A DNA stretch of 64,000 nucleotides from Cristatella mucedo (GCA_009760855.2 WPIO01000016.1:6023001-6087000); one strand, 5' to 3'. Counted from the stretch's first letter, positions 11,985-23,639 are shown. Notes: generated by a model not told the origin, from the letters alone. Made by a program: numbers and translations.

Positions 11985-12798
11985 CTGTGGTGGAGCCAAG
12001 ATTTTCATCTGGGGGGGGCAATACCCGCCGATTTTTACGCAGGGGGCAAGACCTGCAGGATTTTCATTTGGGGAGAGGGGGCAAGACCCGCAATTAATGA
12101 AGAATTACAGCGTAAAGTCACACAGCGTTTGTTCAACTCGAACTCACCAGTTGCTCCTGTTGCGTTCGCCTGAGGCTTCTGCTGTTGTAACTGGCAAAGC
12201 GCCTGACACTACTGTAAATAAAATAAATAAATGCTAGCTGATTTAACAGCCTCTTTTTGTATAGCGACAGAAGAGCCTTTACGGCTATCACCACCGCTTG
12301 CAATGGCGATAAAGGATCGCGAACCGCAGGATTCGAACTCATGACCTCGGGGCCGAGGTTCTGAAAAGCAACCGCCTTACCTAGTGAGCCATTACGGCTC
12401 ATACATGCCTCAGCTGTGGCCAATAGTTAAGCCGTTAAAGCAGCGCAGCGTCAGGCCGCTAATGCAGATTATATTTCGCGTCGTCTGCTGCAATCGATTG
12501 GGCTCTCACGTACGTGCCCGTTGAGAGCAATAAAGGAGAGTCTCGTTTACCGTGAACGTGCGCCCGCTGTGCCTCCGTGAGACTCCAACAAGAACAGCCG
12601 CCGCCGGAGCCACGGTTATACAACACTCATCGAGTGGAGTTAGGACATAATTTCGTCGATGATGACGGCGGGAGGGGGACGGACGTAGGAATAGGGGCGG
12701 CCCAGATCCTTGCCCCGTTTTGGAGCGGGGGGGGGCCCCCGGGGGCGGGAGGAGAGACTAATGCCCCCTGCCCCGCCCATCTCCTGGCTCCGCCAGTG
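11985..12798. mobile_element. hAT-like DNA transposon, about 0.81 kb, with 8-bp target duplication
   Basis: The left end reads CTGTGGTGGAGCC and the right end GGCTCCGCCAGTG, so the ends are inverted copies of a CAGTGGCGGAGCC-type terminus with one or two mismatches each. The 8 bases outside are ACTGCTTG on the left and GCTGCTTG on the right, a 7/8 match and the duplication length of hAT elements. G-rich sequence follows the left end and C-rich sequence precedes the right end. No transposase is encoded. A SINE-1 copy lies inside at 12228-12408. The element at 17642-18464 has the same type of ends. Confidence 0.65.
12228..12408 (-). mobile_element. SINE-1 (tRNA-derived) copy
   Basis: On the minus strand it shows a tRNA-like head with a B box (GAGTTCGAATCC), then the CCGCTTGCA-type middle and the AGAGCC...AGGCTGTTAAATCAGCTA end shared by the copies at 19030, 31350, 57345 and 59818. 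It is nested in the hAT-like element. Confidence 0.8.
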
Positions 12799-13109
12799 GC
12801 TGCTTGCTTGACTACCAATGCTGCGACGTTGCTAAAACTAAGGCGATTATCACTCGAGACATTTATCGTGGTGGGCGGGTATTCTTTCGGACCGCCGGAA
12901 GTTACCAGTCTTAGCACTGAAGCCGAGCTCACCGAAGGTGCACGGACCTCGAGAGTCTTCGAGAGTCCTGGGAGCTAGGTAATCTTGGAGCCTGTGGTCA
13001 AGCTCGACTCCATGGCATTGCTAGGGTCTTTATTCCGCAACACAAACGACGAGAACGGATGACGTCATAACGTACGGGTTATAAGCTGCCTCGCAGAAGT
13101 TTCACCAAC

Positions 13110-13752
13110 GCAGCTATGACATCCTGTCTCGACTTTTGTAACTCGTTGCTTGTTGGTCTCCCTGCGTGTGCAATCAGGTGCCTACAGCTGGTGCAGAACT
13201 CTACTGTTATGCTTGTCTATCATGAGCGTTGTAGCTGCGCCACGTTAGACCACTTTTCGCCGACCTGCAATGGCTCCCAGTCAAGCAGAGCATCGACTTC
13301 AAGGTTCTGTCACTCACTTTTAGGTCGCTTCATTCTTTGGCTCCAGCCTACCTATCAGATCTATTCCCTCATCAGGCTAAGCATCATTCCACCTGCCTTT
13401 CGGAATCTAGCTGTTTAACTATACCTCATACAAACCTCAAATCCTTTGGAGATCGCCCCCTTATTTCGCATGCTCCCACAGCCTGGAACTCACTACCGAC
13501 GCACGTTATAAAGTCCCCTAACATGACATTTAAAAACAAGATGAAAACGAACCTGTTCAATACAGCATTTGGTGGGTCTTTGTGGCTTATTCTTCGTCTG
13601 CATACACGTACCTGCTTACACCGTACCTGCCACGTACGGATGTTACTATCAACATAATTTAGTAATACTTTCTATACAGCATCTGTGAAGTGCATCGAAA
13701 GAGATTCAGTTCTCTTAGGGCGCTATACAAATGGATTATTATTATTATCAAC
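13110..13752 (+). mobile_element. LINE-A 3' fragment with ATT tail
   Basis: Encodes decayed pieces of the LINE-A C-terminus (CLDFCNSLLVGLPACAIRCL, LHSLAPAYLSD-like, AWNSLPT) followed by the 3' UTR, hairpin and an ATT tail at 13736-13750. Several frameshifts interrupt it. Confidence 0.9.
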
Positions 13753-13861
13753 CTAGTGAGCCAGATTTGGTGAGTCGCACACACGCGACTACCAGTGGGA
13801 GACTACCTCGCCGGTCGTACCACTACATTTCCGCTACGACCGTTTCGGAAGGATCCTGAAA

Positions 13862-14300
13862 ATGCTGTGTGTAGCAGGTGCTTTTGCAACTTCTTTTTAA
13901 ATGTTAAGTAATGGGATGTCGTGACTTCAGTCCCGAGTGAGTTACAGGCCTCAGAAGCATAGGAACGCAAGGCGTGGTCTCCAAAGGATTGGTTGTTTGG
14001 TTCGAGGCGAATACAAACGACTCAAGCCAGAAGAGATTGGGGGTGGTGGTGGTGGTACGATACCTAGCCTTATTGGGGTGTAGTTCTGATAGGTAGGCTG
14101 GAGCCAGAGCAATGGAGGGACCTAAAAAGTGAATAACGAAATCTTAAAGGCCATACGTTGCTTGGTAGGAAGCCAGTGCAGGTCGGCGAGTTGTGGCGAA
14201 TTATGGCAACTGCAACGCCCGAGACAGAAATGCCTCCTGGCTGCAGAGATTTTTGCACCAGCTGTCGGCGCCTTCTTGCAAGGTCACTCACTATTCAGGT
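13862..14300 (-). mobile_element. LINE-A C-terminal fragment, inverted relative to its neighbour
   Basis: The minus strand matches the LINE-A block around RIDFK to the stop codon, including AAGTGAATAACGAAATCTTAAAG and the GTCTCCAAAGGATT block. A GGT-rich stretch near 14040 interrupts it. It lies about 110 bases from the 3' tail of the plus-strand copy ending at 13752. Confidence 0.75.
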
Positions 14301-14744
14301 CTCTTCTTTTAAGAGCTTAAACGGTTTAATGAATTCGTCAATGAATCTCTAAGGCGCTAGGCCCTTTAGTGCACGTGACACTCGCACGCAGCAGCAGCTG
14401 CTGCAGTTATATAGTGCAACTTTTCGCCGCTCTACCACGTATTAGCGTTCAATGTCAAGGTCGATCATCTACTATAAATCCGCCAGTTCCTGCCCACCGT
14501 CGGCTAGACAGAGAACACGCTAAACTACTTACCATGAACAGACGCAGCCTCAGCTTCAGATGACTCGCAGGTAATCGGGTCTTAAGCGAACGGCAATCTC
14601 CGCCTCCTCCCGAGTTGAGGATTAGATTGACCGGTAATCTCATCCTCTTCCTCCCGAGTTGAGGATTAGATTGAGAAAAATCTCGACTGAGAATTTTTCA
14701 GTAATCCGTCCTCAGCTGACGCACGCTGTAGGAGCATCATTCTC

Positions 14745-15060
14745 AGTACCTCCATTCTCTTGCTCCAGCCGATCCACCAATCAGAACTGCCCCCCCCAAA
14801 ATAGGCTACGCGTCGTACCACCCACTTTTGTGAGACTCAGGTACCCTCGAACCAACCTCAAATGCTTTTGGAGACCGTTGTTCGCATTACCCTAAAGCCT
14901 GGTCCCCAGTCCCGACTGAGCTCGCATCCACTGACTTGAGGACATTAAAAAAAATAATAAAAATCCACCGCTTCCTCACAGCATTTACAGGGTCCGGGTG
15001 AACTGTGCCGGCGAGTGCCGACACTGTGCATTTTATCACTAGCCATATTGACACGCTACT
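14745..15060 (+). mobile_element. Degenerate LINE-A 3' fragment
   Basis: Weak but ordered matches to the LINE-A C-terminus and UTR: CCTCAAATGCTTTTGGAGAC, AAAGCCTGG, ACTTGAGGACATTAAAA and GCATTTACAGGGTCC. It appears older than the other copies. Confidence 0.6.
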
Positions 15061-15177
15061 TAAAAAGCATATGTTAAGGGCCTAGAATGAAATTTGGTCT
15101 CTGGGGGACTATGTTAGCGTGTTTATTATCATTATCATATTTATATATTCAGCGAGTAACTCTCAGTCCTAAGGATA

Positions 15178-15179
<2 letters not shown>

Positions 15180-15268
<89 letters not shown>
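15180..15268. repeat. (GA)n microsatellite
   Basis: About 88 bases of pure GA repeat. Confidence 0.97.
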
Positions 15269-15270
<2 letters not shown>

Positions 15271-16420
15271 ATGAAATTTGCTGCATCTATTCACACAGGG
15301 AAACTGGAACAGCTTTCTCCGAAGGCTCATCGCTGAATGCCAGATCTTAGCCCCCATAGATGTCTCTATTATTCATGCTCTGGGTGATTCCCTGAAAGCC
15401 AGTCGTAAATCCCCTTCCGAGACTGAATGAGGACATAATGACACGTCGACTTTGGTAAGCCAACATTGCGACAGTGGTAAACGCCATTTTAGAGGCCTGC
15501 AGGTTATGCCGGCAGGTTTCCGATTGGTGAACAGTGAGCGTTGTTCCGACTGGTGAATAGCGAGTGTTTGTGATTTTCCTGCTTTCGTAGTTCCAGCTTT
15601 AAGGTGAATCGAGTTTGTGCTTTCCTAAATGCAGCCAGGTAGGTTTTTCGATTGTGGCAGAGTCCTACGAATTTCTGTGAGTCTTGTTATCGTTAAAACC
15701 GAGTCCAATACTTTGGGCAAGTGTGAATTTCGATGCTACCGACATAGACAGCAATATACTAAATGAACTCGGGAGGCCAACTGCTACACAGTTGGTCTCA
15801 CTTAAGATTGTGCTCGGTGAGAACTTGTTGCACGTCACTCACTATAGATGACCGTATTTAATAAACTAAAATGAACGAATCAGATGCGGAAAGCAGCACC
15901 AAACCATTGAATGGCAAGTCAACTAAAAAGAAACCGCTCATAAAGCTAGCACGTAACTTATGCAAGCACACAAGTCGCCAATGCTCAGGACACGATGCGC
16001 TACCCTCACGGCAAGGTTCTGTTCGTCACGGTGGCAGAGCACCGACGAATGCAGTCCAATGGCTCCGAGGTGAACGGCCGCGAAACTATCGGACTAGTGG
16101 GCATGTGCGTACGCAGCAGCAGCTTGTGCGAAATCTGGGAAGAAAATCGGAGCCAGAGCGACTACTGACTACGGCCGCAACCAGGGCGTTGTTTCCGCCA
16201 GTTTTAGCTTCATCAACCGAAAAGCTTAACGAGATAATCGAAATGCAATCGAAGACGAACGAACGTGGCCACGGTTGCCGAACGAACGGGCACCGCCGCC
16301 TGTCTCGTCGGCGAGCGAGCGCCGGTCTCTTCTTCCTAAAAGTGCGGCGGCGCCATGTAGCGGCGCCGGATCGGCTCAGCGGCGGCCCGGGCTTAATCAC
16401 GCGTCGCTCACCGCAAGAGC
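15269..16420. other. 3' flank of the ketohexokinase frame, no gene recognised
   Basis: The half nearest the ketohexokinase stop is GC-rich and has open frames on both strands, for example a plus-strand frame from 15871. Their composition looks like a by-product of GC content. A plus-strand AATAAA occurs near 15860; no clear minus-strand polyadenylation signal was picked out. Confidence 0.35.
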
Positions 16421-17425
16421 TCAGTCGACCGGCGAGGAGCCGCTCGTCGTGCCCAGCGAAGCGTCGTCGAATCCGGCCAGCGCGTCGAACCCGGTTGCGC
16501 AGCACTTGCTGCCGGCCACTCGGCAGCCGTAGGCGATGGCGTCGCTCACCGACCGGCCTCGGCTCAGGGCCAGCACCGAGGCGGCCGTAAACGTGTCGCC
16601 CGCTCCCAGCGTGTCCACGACTCGGGCGGGCGCGAAGGCGGGGCACGAGTGGCACTCCGAGGCGGAGCCGGCCTCCTGAGCGGCCGCCCCGCGGTCGCCC
16701 CAGGCGCAGATGACCGCTGCGCCGGGGCGCAGCAGCGGCGCCAGGCCCTTCACGGCCGACGTCATGTCCGCGTAGCCCAACAGCGCGGCCAGCTCCTTGC
16801 CGACGAACACGCAGTCTGCGGCGCCCACGAGCGCCAGCAGCGATCGGCGAGGCTTCTCCAGCTCGACGGAAGTGCGCAAACGCCGGCAGCCGGCTTCCGG
16901 CGCCGCCGCTGCGTGCGCAGCATTGTAATCGTCGACCGCGCGCAGCTCATTCGCGGTGTCGTCCTCGTTGTAGCGCGCCTCGAAGTGCACCCAGCTGTAC
17001 TGACTCAGGTCGAGGCTCGCCGATCGGAACTCGTCGTAGCTCAGCTCGGGCAGGCCGCCGCGGTGGTGCAGCAGCGTGCGAGAGCCACTCTCGGCGCTCA
17101 CGACGGCCACGGTCAGCGGCGTCGGGAAGTCGTCCGCCCGCACCACGTGCTCGCACGCGACGCCGTAGCGCTCGAAGTCGGCCAGCAGGAAGCCAGCGTC
17201 GGCGGCGTCTCGGCAGCCGATTTTCCCCATGAATTCGCACGGTGCGCCCAGCAGCGCCAGCACGGTGCAGTTGTTGGAGGCGTTGCCGCCGCGCGCCCGC
17301 CGCCGAGAGAGCACCCTGGTCGAGCCGTCTTCCGGCGGATAGCTGCTGACCGTCAAAATGTCGTCAATGCATACCAGTCCGACGCAAAGTATTCGCTTGG
17401 CCGGCAACTCGCAGGAGGTGGCCAT
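16421..17425 (-). CDS. KHK: Ketohexokinase (hepatic-type fructokinase), intronless
   Basis: A 334-codon frame starting at ATG 17425 (MATSCELPAKRILCVGLVCI) closely follows animal ketohexokinase, which phosphorylates fructose to fructose-1-phosphate with ATP in the cytosol. Visible in order: the N-terminal strand ILCVGLVCIDD (residues 12-22), the PfkB motif RGGNASNNCTVLALLGAP (about 49-66), GSRTLLHHRGGLPELS, WVHFEARYNE, VELEKPR, VFVGKELAALLG, CAWGDRGA, and the second PfkB signature DTLGAGDTF at 271-279 with the catalytic Asp at 277. It ends ATGFD-ALAGF plus about 20 extra residues; the human enzyme has 298 residues and stops soon after the matching QGFDGIV. No stop, frameshift or intron interrupts it, whereas vertebrate KHK genes have several introns. 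An upstream in-frame GTG (17470) is not needed. The frame is far richer in GC than its flanks. Confidence 0.93.
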   Translation of the reverse strand: MATSCELPAKRILCVGLVCIDDILTVSSYPPEDGSTRVLSRRRARGGNASNNCTVLALLGAPCEFMGKIGCRDAADAGFLLADFERYGVACEHVVRADDFPTPLTVAVVSAESGSRTLLHHRGGLPELSYDEFRSASLDLSQYSWVHFEARYNEDDTANELRAVDDYNAAHAAAAPEAGCRRLRTSVELEKPRRSLLALVGAADCVFVGKELAALLGYADMTSAVKGLAPLLRPGAAVICAWGDRGAAAQEAGSASECHSCPAFAPARVVDTLGAGDTFTAASVLALSRGRSVSDAIAYGCRVAGSKCCATGFDALAGFDDASLGTTSGSSPVD

Positions 17426-17641
17426 GACACCCTGTGCGGCACGCAAGGTACCGGATGTGTCGGCCTCCACGCGTGCCCTTTGACCGGTCGCGCCCCCTTT
17501 GAGTGGGCGGATCGCAGCATAGACAATGTAGGCAGGTCACATGGTGAGTCAGCCTTTTAATGGTTACGCCCATAGACAAACGTATGTGCTGAGGCCTTAA
17601 TCACGCAAGAAAGATGCTGGTTGGGTGCAGAAGGCTCGGGC

Positions 17642-18464
17642 CAGTGGTGGAGCCGGGCGGCGGGAAGGATGCATTTGTAGCTCACTTTTAGCAGGTCCCT
17701 TCACTTTTTGGCTCCAGCCTTTGTATAATATCTGCTCCCTCAACAGGCTAAGCGTCGTACCACCCTCTTTTCGGAATCTAACTGTTTACCTCTACTTTGG
17801 ACAAACCTCAAATCCCTTGGAGACCATGCATTTAGTTCATATGGTCCCAAAGCCTGGAACTCACTCCAAACTTGCGTCAAGACATCCCCTGACTTGACCA
17901 CATTTAAAAAGAAATTAAAAACGCACCTATTTAGGACAACATTTAGTGGGTCCTTGTGATTCGACCTTTATGTGCTTATGCGTGCTGTGCATGTGCGACA
18001 CTGTGCATGCTGCCACTAACCACACTTTGCATGCTGACCCTGTGCATGTCACCCCTAACCATGTTGTTCATGTTGTTTATCGAGCATGCTACCACTAATC
18101 ATTCGATCGCCTTTCCTTTGCAGCAAATGTGATGCGCCTAGAAAGAGATTTAGTTATGTGAGGGCGCTTTATCAAGTGTATTATTATTATTATTATTATT
18201 ATTTGCCCCACTACAGCAGGACAGCGAGCTGGGCCGCCCCTTATGCCCCTCGAGACCGTCGCCAGTGAAGAAATCATGCTTTAATTCCTCTAAATGAGCA
18301 ACCACCGAGTTCGTGTATGTTAAACACTGTGATTTTACGCTGTAATTTTTTATCAATTCCGTGTCTGGACCGCCTACTTGAAATCCTGCGGATCTTGATC
18401 CATACATGAAAGTTTTACTGGTCTTTCCCAGCCCTCCAAGACTAAAATCCTGGGTCTGCCACTG
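17642..18464. mobile_element. hAT-like DNA transposon, about 0.82 kb, interrupted by a LINE-A copy
   Basis: The left end CAGTGGTGGAGCCGGG and the right end CCTGGGTCTGCCACTG are imperfect inverted repeats, of the same type as the ends at 11985 and 12798. The flanking 8-mers are GCTCGGGC and GTTTGGGC (6/8). A LINE-A 3' fragment (17690-18202) is nested inside, so the original element was only about 0.3 kb. No transposase. Confidence 0.5.
17690..18202 (+). mobile_element. LINE-A 3' fragment with ATT tail
   Basis: Decayed C-terminal coding sequence (AKRRTTR-, TNLKSLGD- and AWNSLQT-like blocks in mixed frames), 3' UTR, terminal hairpin with GAGGGCGCTTTATCAAG, and an ATT tail at 18179-18202. Confidence 0.92.
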
Positions 18465-18479
18465 GTTTGGGCCACAGGC

Positions 18480-19029
18480 ACAGCCTGTTCATGAGACACT
18501 ACCATGATTCGGATAGCGTGTGGCCTGCTCAGAAAATGGTAGGAAGCTACCTCGGGTCGCAGGAAATTTAAAGGGTCAACTGTGAAGTTCAAGCTTTTTT
18601 GCAGTGGCAAGCTCGAGATAGTCTATCGCACGGGCACCCGCACCCAAAACTGTACCGACCCGCAATCGAGCAATTCCAGCGGTGTTGTCGGCACCTGGTG
18701 CAGTTTTGTTTGTTTCTGTCTTTTTGTACCTGTATTATGTTATGACTTTATTGAAACGTTAGAGAGATATATCAATCGGAGTACGACAGTCCTAATAATA
18801 TTAGCGGTTTCTCTATTACAGCCAGTAGCAACCATATGTTTTATCCGTAATAACTAGTCAGCTGTACTGTGGGCTACGAGCCTGACGGCTGTACTCCGGG
18901 CTTCGTACCAGCGAGCTATGCTCTGCGACTGATTATGTACACTAGTGCCTCTCTATGGCTACAAAGTAAACTGGTCTACGTTAACGACATAGATTTGCAT
19001 GCACACTCTTTATTGCTACGCGACAAGTA
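18480..19029. other. No gene recognised
   Basis: AT-rich sequence with short frames only; no repeat named. Confidence 0.35.
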
Positions 19030-19190
19030 CACGGTCATAGCCCAGGAGGTAAGGTGGTCGCTCTTCGTGTGACCCAGGTCGTGGGTTCGAGTCATGCATC
19101 TGGCGATCTTTTATTGTCCAGTGCAAGTGCTGATGATAGACGTAAAGGTTTTTCTGCTGATATATAAATGAGGCTGTTAAATCAGCTTAT
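19030..19190 (+). mobile_element. SINE-1 copy
   Basis: tRNA-like head with the B box GGTCGTGGGTTCGAGTC at 19077-19093, degenerate middle, and the end AATGAGGCTGTTAAATCAGC. A (TA)n tract follows directly. Confidence 0.78.

Positions 19191-19191
<1 letters not shown>

Positions 19192-19226
<35 letters not shown>
19192..19226. repeat. (TA)n microsatellite
   Basis: About 30 bases of alternating TA between a SINE-1 end and a SINE-2 remnant. Confidence 0.9.
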
Positions 19227-19227
<1 letters not shown>

Positions 19228-19229
<2 letters not shown>

Positions 19230-19345
19230 TCATAAGTATATAATTAATTTGCATAGTGCCCCAAGAGAAATTAGTCTCTACCCAGGCACTTTGCACATGC
19301 CTCAAAGTTTGAGTCCTCGCCACCGGGTGAGAGCTTGACCTATAT
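19228..19345 (-). mobile_element. SINE-2 copy, decayed
   Basis: The minus strand shows the hairpin block (TGCCCCAAGAGAAATTAGTCTC on the plus strand) followed by a CAAAGTTTGAGTCCTC box, in the order seen in the SINE-2 copy at 43065-43195. Confidence 0.6.
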
Positions 19346-20444
19346 CTACAACCCGTATCTGCGTGCATTCAAGCAGCATATGTGAATAGCTAGCCTGCTT
19401 TGAGGGCCCAACTTCACAGGTATTTGTGATGAGTGGAAAACCTGTAGCCATTTAGCAATTCCCTTAGGCTAGTCTCATTGCTTGTGTCTATATTGGTGAT
19501 CATTGTGCCGAAGAATGCCTCCCGATCCTGATAGTTATCGATCATGCACTGTCCAAGAAAATGAGAGTCTAATGAGTCTAAAATGAGAGTGTAAGAGCTG
19601 AGATGGCAGCTTGCTTAGCAGAAACTGGAGACAGGAGAATCTCCAGCTCAACCTCAGTGGAACAAGTAAAACAATGCTAACTAAATCTAACTCTAAGCGA
19701 CGTAGATCAGTGCAGTGCTGAACTTGATCAAAGTGTGTGAACAATTCGTAGGCCAATAGTCAAGTTATAACATTCAATGCTAGTGAGGGGCGGATTGAAT
19801 TATGGCGGAGGTTTAGTGAGAGCATCGGTGCTCTGGGTGCAGATAAACGATATTTGAAGCGTGGTTAGCGGCAGCGATTTAATGGAAGCACAAGGAAACA
19901 CTATAGGCAGCTGGGAAGTTGGAGTTTCGCATTTTATCTTATTTCATTTATATTTTATTTTATTTTTACGAGAGGATAGTACTGAATAGTAATTCTCAGG
20001 TTTTTTCCTGGTGCCCTAAACTTGATTAAAGCTATGATGAACGAAGTGGGCGTTCTTTTTGTGCCAGCTATTAGCACTTGGGACTCGTGACTTCTGTGGC
20101 TAATTTCAAAACTGCTACTGAATAAACTGCTGAGGTGATGGACTGCTGCTCTAATGCTGGACAAGCTTCATTATTACTCTGCAATAATGTCGCTGATTGT
20201 GTCTGTACTATGATTCAAACTACCGTGACAAACTCTCGTTACATGCCGATGAATGTCCACGTTTCGGCGATATGCTATGAAATTATATAACTTCTTATCG
20301 CATGTCAGTGTTTTATAATGACAGAAGAGACTACTCGTTTATGTCGCAAGTTTTTCCGATAGACAATCTCTCTTGGTACTTTCATTGACTCGGTGAGCAT
20401 CTCGTAGTCGATTATTGTGGAATTTACACGGTTCTTAATCTAGG
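19346..20444. other. No gene recognised
   Basis: AT-rich DNA without recognisable exons or named repeats on either strand. Confidence 0.35.
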
Positions 20445-20565
20445 GGCAAGTTGCTTGTATTTCGTGACCCTGGTCGTGGGTTCGAGCCATTCAGCAGACA
20501 ATCATTTATTGCCAACTGCAAGCGGTATAGTCAGCCAAGCTCTTGTGCAGCTAAAAAAGGATACG
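20445..20565 (+). mobile_element. SINE-1 copy, 3' decayed
   Basis: B-box region GGTCGTGGGTTCGAGCC and the middle TTTATTGCCAACTGCAAGCGG match SINE-1. The end is lost after about GCTCTTGTGCAGCTA. Confidence 0.7.
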
Positions 20566-20951
20566 ATTGTATCAGCTATGCTTTAGTTCACTTTTAATTT
20601 TAACTGGTGTAGCTTAATTCTGAAAAATCAAATAGCGATTGCCTCGTGCAAGCTTTCGTAATATTATGTTAACGCTTTGCTGATTCGTCTACACTACCTG
20701 TCAGCTACTGAATTAGCGACGACAGGCACTGAGGCTTGGTGTGCATTACCAAAAGGATGTTTCGCTTTGCATACATACTTAGTTTTCATTTTCCTGCACG
20801 AATTTTGCAATGGATAGAAGTTCGGAATAACAAAAGAGCTCGTATGCTCGTGAATTATGAACTGTTGTGCTCTTTGTAAGGTCAGCTGCAAGCAATAAGT
20901 TAGGAAGTGGTGCCAGCAGGCGTGCATGTTGAAAATAATGTGGCAATACAT

Positions 20952-21006
20952 TAACAATAATGGATTTTTTATAGCACCTACAGAGAACTCAATCTCTTTC
21001 TGGGTA
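20952..21006 (-). repeat. LINE-A or SINE-2 3' hairpin remnant
   Basis: TATAGCACCTACAGAGAACTCAATCTCTTTC on the plus strand is the reverse of the shared 3' hairpin; nothing else of the element remains. Confidence 0.6.
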
Positions 21007-22540
21007 ATAATTTAGTTGGCTAGTCACGTAAATTTAGGTGCTTTCGCCTATTACTTACAGATAGGAGATCGACGAGTAGTTTGAGACCACTCCTGTCATG
21101 GACCAAACGATCAAGCTGCTGCTGTTCACCGGGACCGGCATGACATAAGACGGACTCAGGTTTGTACAGTCGAAATAGTTGACGGCATATGAAGGAAAAT
21201 TTCTCCTGAAGCAGCAGTCTAGCCACGCATTGTTGATGCATTGAAAAAACAAATTTCCACTTCGATGAGTTGCAGTGCAATGCAAGTCAATAGTTCTCAC
21301 ATACATTCTGAGAATCTGCTGCATTAACAAGAGACAAGTACAACATTAATGCGAAGGAGAGACACGAGCATATGTATATTTCAGCATCAATCGCACGAAT
21401 TTGCCCACGAAGCAACGGTCGCTCGGCCATTGGCTTCTGGCAGGGTCATAGCAGACAACAGCGGGTTCGGTGGCTGACCAGTTTCTGCTGCCAGAAAGCC
21501 GGTACCAAAAGCGCAGAATCTTAGTTTTCGCGTCGCCGATGCAGCTGAGGCAGTTTAAAGGTCGCAAACCTGGTCACTTCCTCTCTCTAATTGGCACACA
21601 GTGCGTTATCCGACTGAGAACTCACCTTCCGAGTGACCTGTTCCTTGCGAACAATCGGCAGAGCAATATCCAGGAACCTCAGGCCGCAGGTATGGACAAC
21701 GAGACTTGAAAAACTTGGCGCCGGAAAATCTACATCCAAATGTTAGGGCTTTATTGCTGTCGCAAGAAAATATTCTATATTCTGAGACAGTATACAGACA
21801 GGCCTAGTTAAATTATCTAGCACCCACTAGAGTTATGCGATAGTACCTTGAGAGTGAGCCCAAATATTGTGAATATTAACTTTGGTGTTTGTTTGTTACC
21901 TGATGATCTTGTTCAAACAGATATATCTTGCAGGATCATGGATGTTAACTCCAAGATGTCACTCCAACTGTTCCGACAATCGTCCATAGTCAGAGCACTG
22001 CCGCTTGGGTCGGTCCTGACACGTGACGAGTGCATAGACTCTTGTAGAGGGTAAATCACCAATCAAGCTGGCATATGCAAAGCTACACATCGAGGCCATG
22101 GCTAGGAGAGCTCTATCGCAGAGCATATGTTGCTTCGGTGAAGAAATATGTGCTCTAAGATTACTGCACACCTGCTTACGCTTATATGTCCAAGTTCTTG
22201 TCAGGGTATGTGCAGGGCTGGGGCTTAGAGCCGAGCCCGACATTGCGTGGTCATTAACTTCAAACACGCCGCGATCCAGGGATGCTAACAGGTGCTCGGA
22301 AAACATATGAATTTGCAAGGTCCGTTCTTTCTAATGAATCTTACTGTGACTATAAATTATATTACTTAATCTTGACAGTGCGAGTGTTCATTTTTCCGGT
22401 TACTTCTCTCACATAAGACAGAGCTCGAGGAAAGTGCAGGCAGTAGTAAGTGCAGGCAGCAGGAGACCTGACCAATGTTTTGGTAGGTGCCCATTTTTTT
22501 AAAAAGAAATAGCGGATAGCCTAGCCGTTTTAGCAGTTGA
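21007..22540. other. No gene recognised
   Basis: Several minus-strand frames of 70-90 codons occur between 21020 and 21570, but I recognise no domain and no splice pattern that links them. Confidence 0.3.
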
Positions 22541-22544
22541 CTAG

Positions 22545-22925
22545 GTGAAATCTGATGCCTATAACACGCCATCTGACGTTGCTTCGCGTTTTACGAGAGG
22601 CAGCGATGCATTGTGGGACTCACTTTGCAAGGTTTTTCTGCTGCAGGCTCATGATGGATTACAGTATCTGTAGGTTGATCTACCATGCGGAATCCACGAG
22701 CATGAGTTATTGTAATTCAATGCATACTTTGGCGCGACATATGTAGCTGCACGTGGCAGGTCGGTGGCGATGTCGGACGACGAGATTAAGATTGTATGCT
22801 TCACCTTTTGATGCCGAAACTTGAATGCTCATGGCAGTACCATAGCCAACGAGGCACGTACAGACGGTGGGTGCAAGGTACGGAGCAGCAAACTTATATT
22901 TATGACATTTACTTCCATTTACGAC
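22545..22925 (-). repeat. Unnamed repeat family R4, copy 1
   Basis: The minus strand aligns over about 380 bases with 45505-45955 on the plus strand. Shared blocks include GCCTCGTTGGCTATGGTA, AATAACTCATGCTCGTGGATTCC and CCTGCAGCAGAAAAACCTTGC. The two copies are roughly 80% alike by eye. No protein is recognised. Confidence 0.75.
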
Positions 22926-22929
22926 AGGG

Positions 22930-23639
22930 CAAATTCCAGAGGCTGTGGAGCCACAATGCACATCGGACGGTGCTGGCACACTGCACGCCAGGCGATGCAG
23001 GCACAATGCTTGAAGCAGCCGCAGCTGCCCACGGTATGCACTGCTTTGGCTGCCCGACACTAATGCTGCAGACGTAGATCTGATGGCCATTACAAGTTAT
23101 ATGCGGACGTCATGACGCTAATATGTGATTTTTTATACTCCGGCGAAGTTAAGGCAGGAATAAATAGACATTTTATTCCAAAATATATGCATGGAAATTA
23201 CCAAGGAGTTATTAGATTATTGACTTTTGGAAGGCCTGCTACTCCTGTCATGCTCGAGCTAAATGTACACGGCGTCTGACCATTGCTTGTTTATGGCCTC
23301 TGTTTGGCAAGAGAGCTACTGCTGGCTCAATTTGAAGTCTATTAATCAAGGTGGAAAATAACAAGAAAGATAGAAGTAAAACATTAATCAACGGCATTGA
23401 CGTTATCCGGTGTAGCAGCAAATTGCAGCTCGATGCAATAGCAATATTAACCGCTTGCACACAAATTCCCGAGATGGCTAGATATCGTCATAACTTTATG
23501 TGGTTCCCATGTACTAGCACAGTACTTGAAGGTGGAAAAGGGTGAACCAAATCATGCACGCACCTGAAAATATGTTCAGTTAGAAACCTTGAGGTCGAAG
23601 CGTTTAAGTATGAATCTGATGCAGCATGACTGTGAATAT
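22930..23639. other. No gene recognised
   Basis: AT-rich DNA; no exon, RNA gene or named repeat identified. Confidence 0.35.

Noticed and set aside
16086-16655. Long minus-strand Arg-rich frame overlapping the ketohexokinase end
   Set aside because: It overlaps the real gene in another frame and is explained by GC content.
16649-17560. A 303-codon plus-strand frame across the ketohexokinase gene
   Set aside because: It is antisense to a clearly recognised enzyme, has Arg/Ala/Gln-rich composition typical of GC-rich shadows and no known motif.
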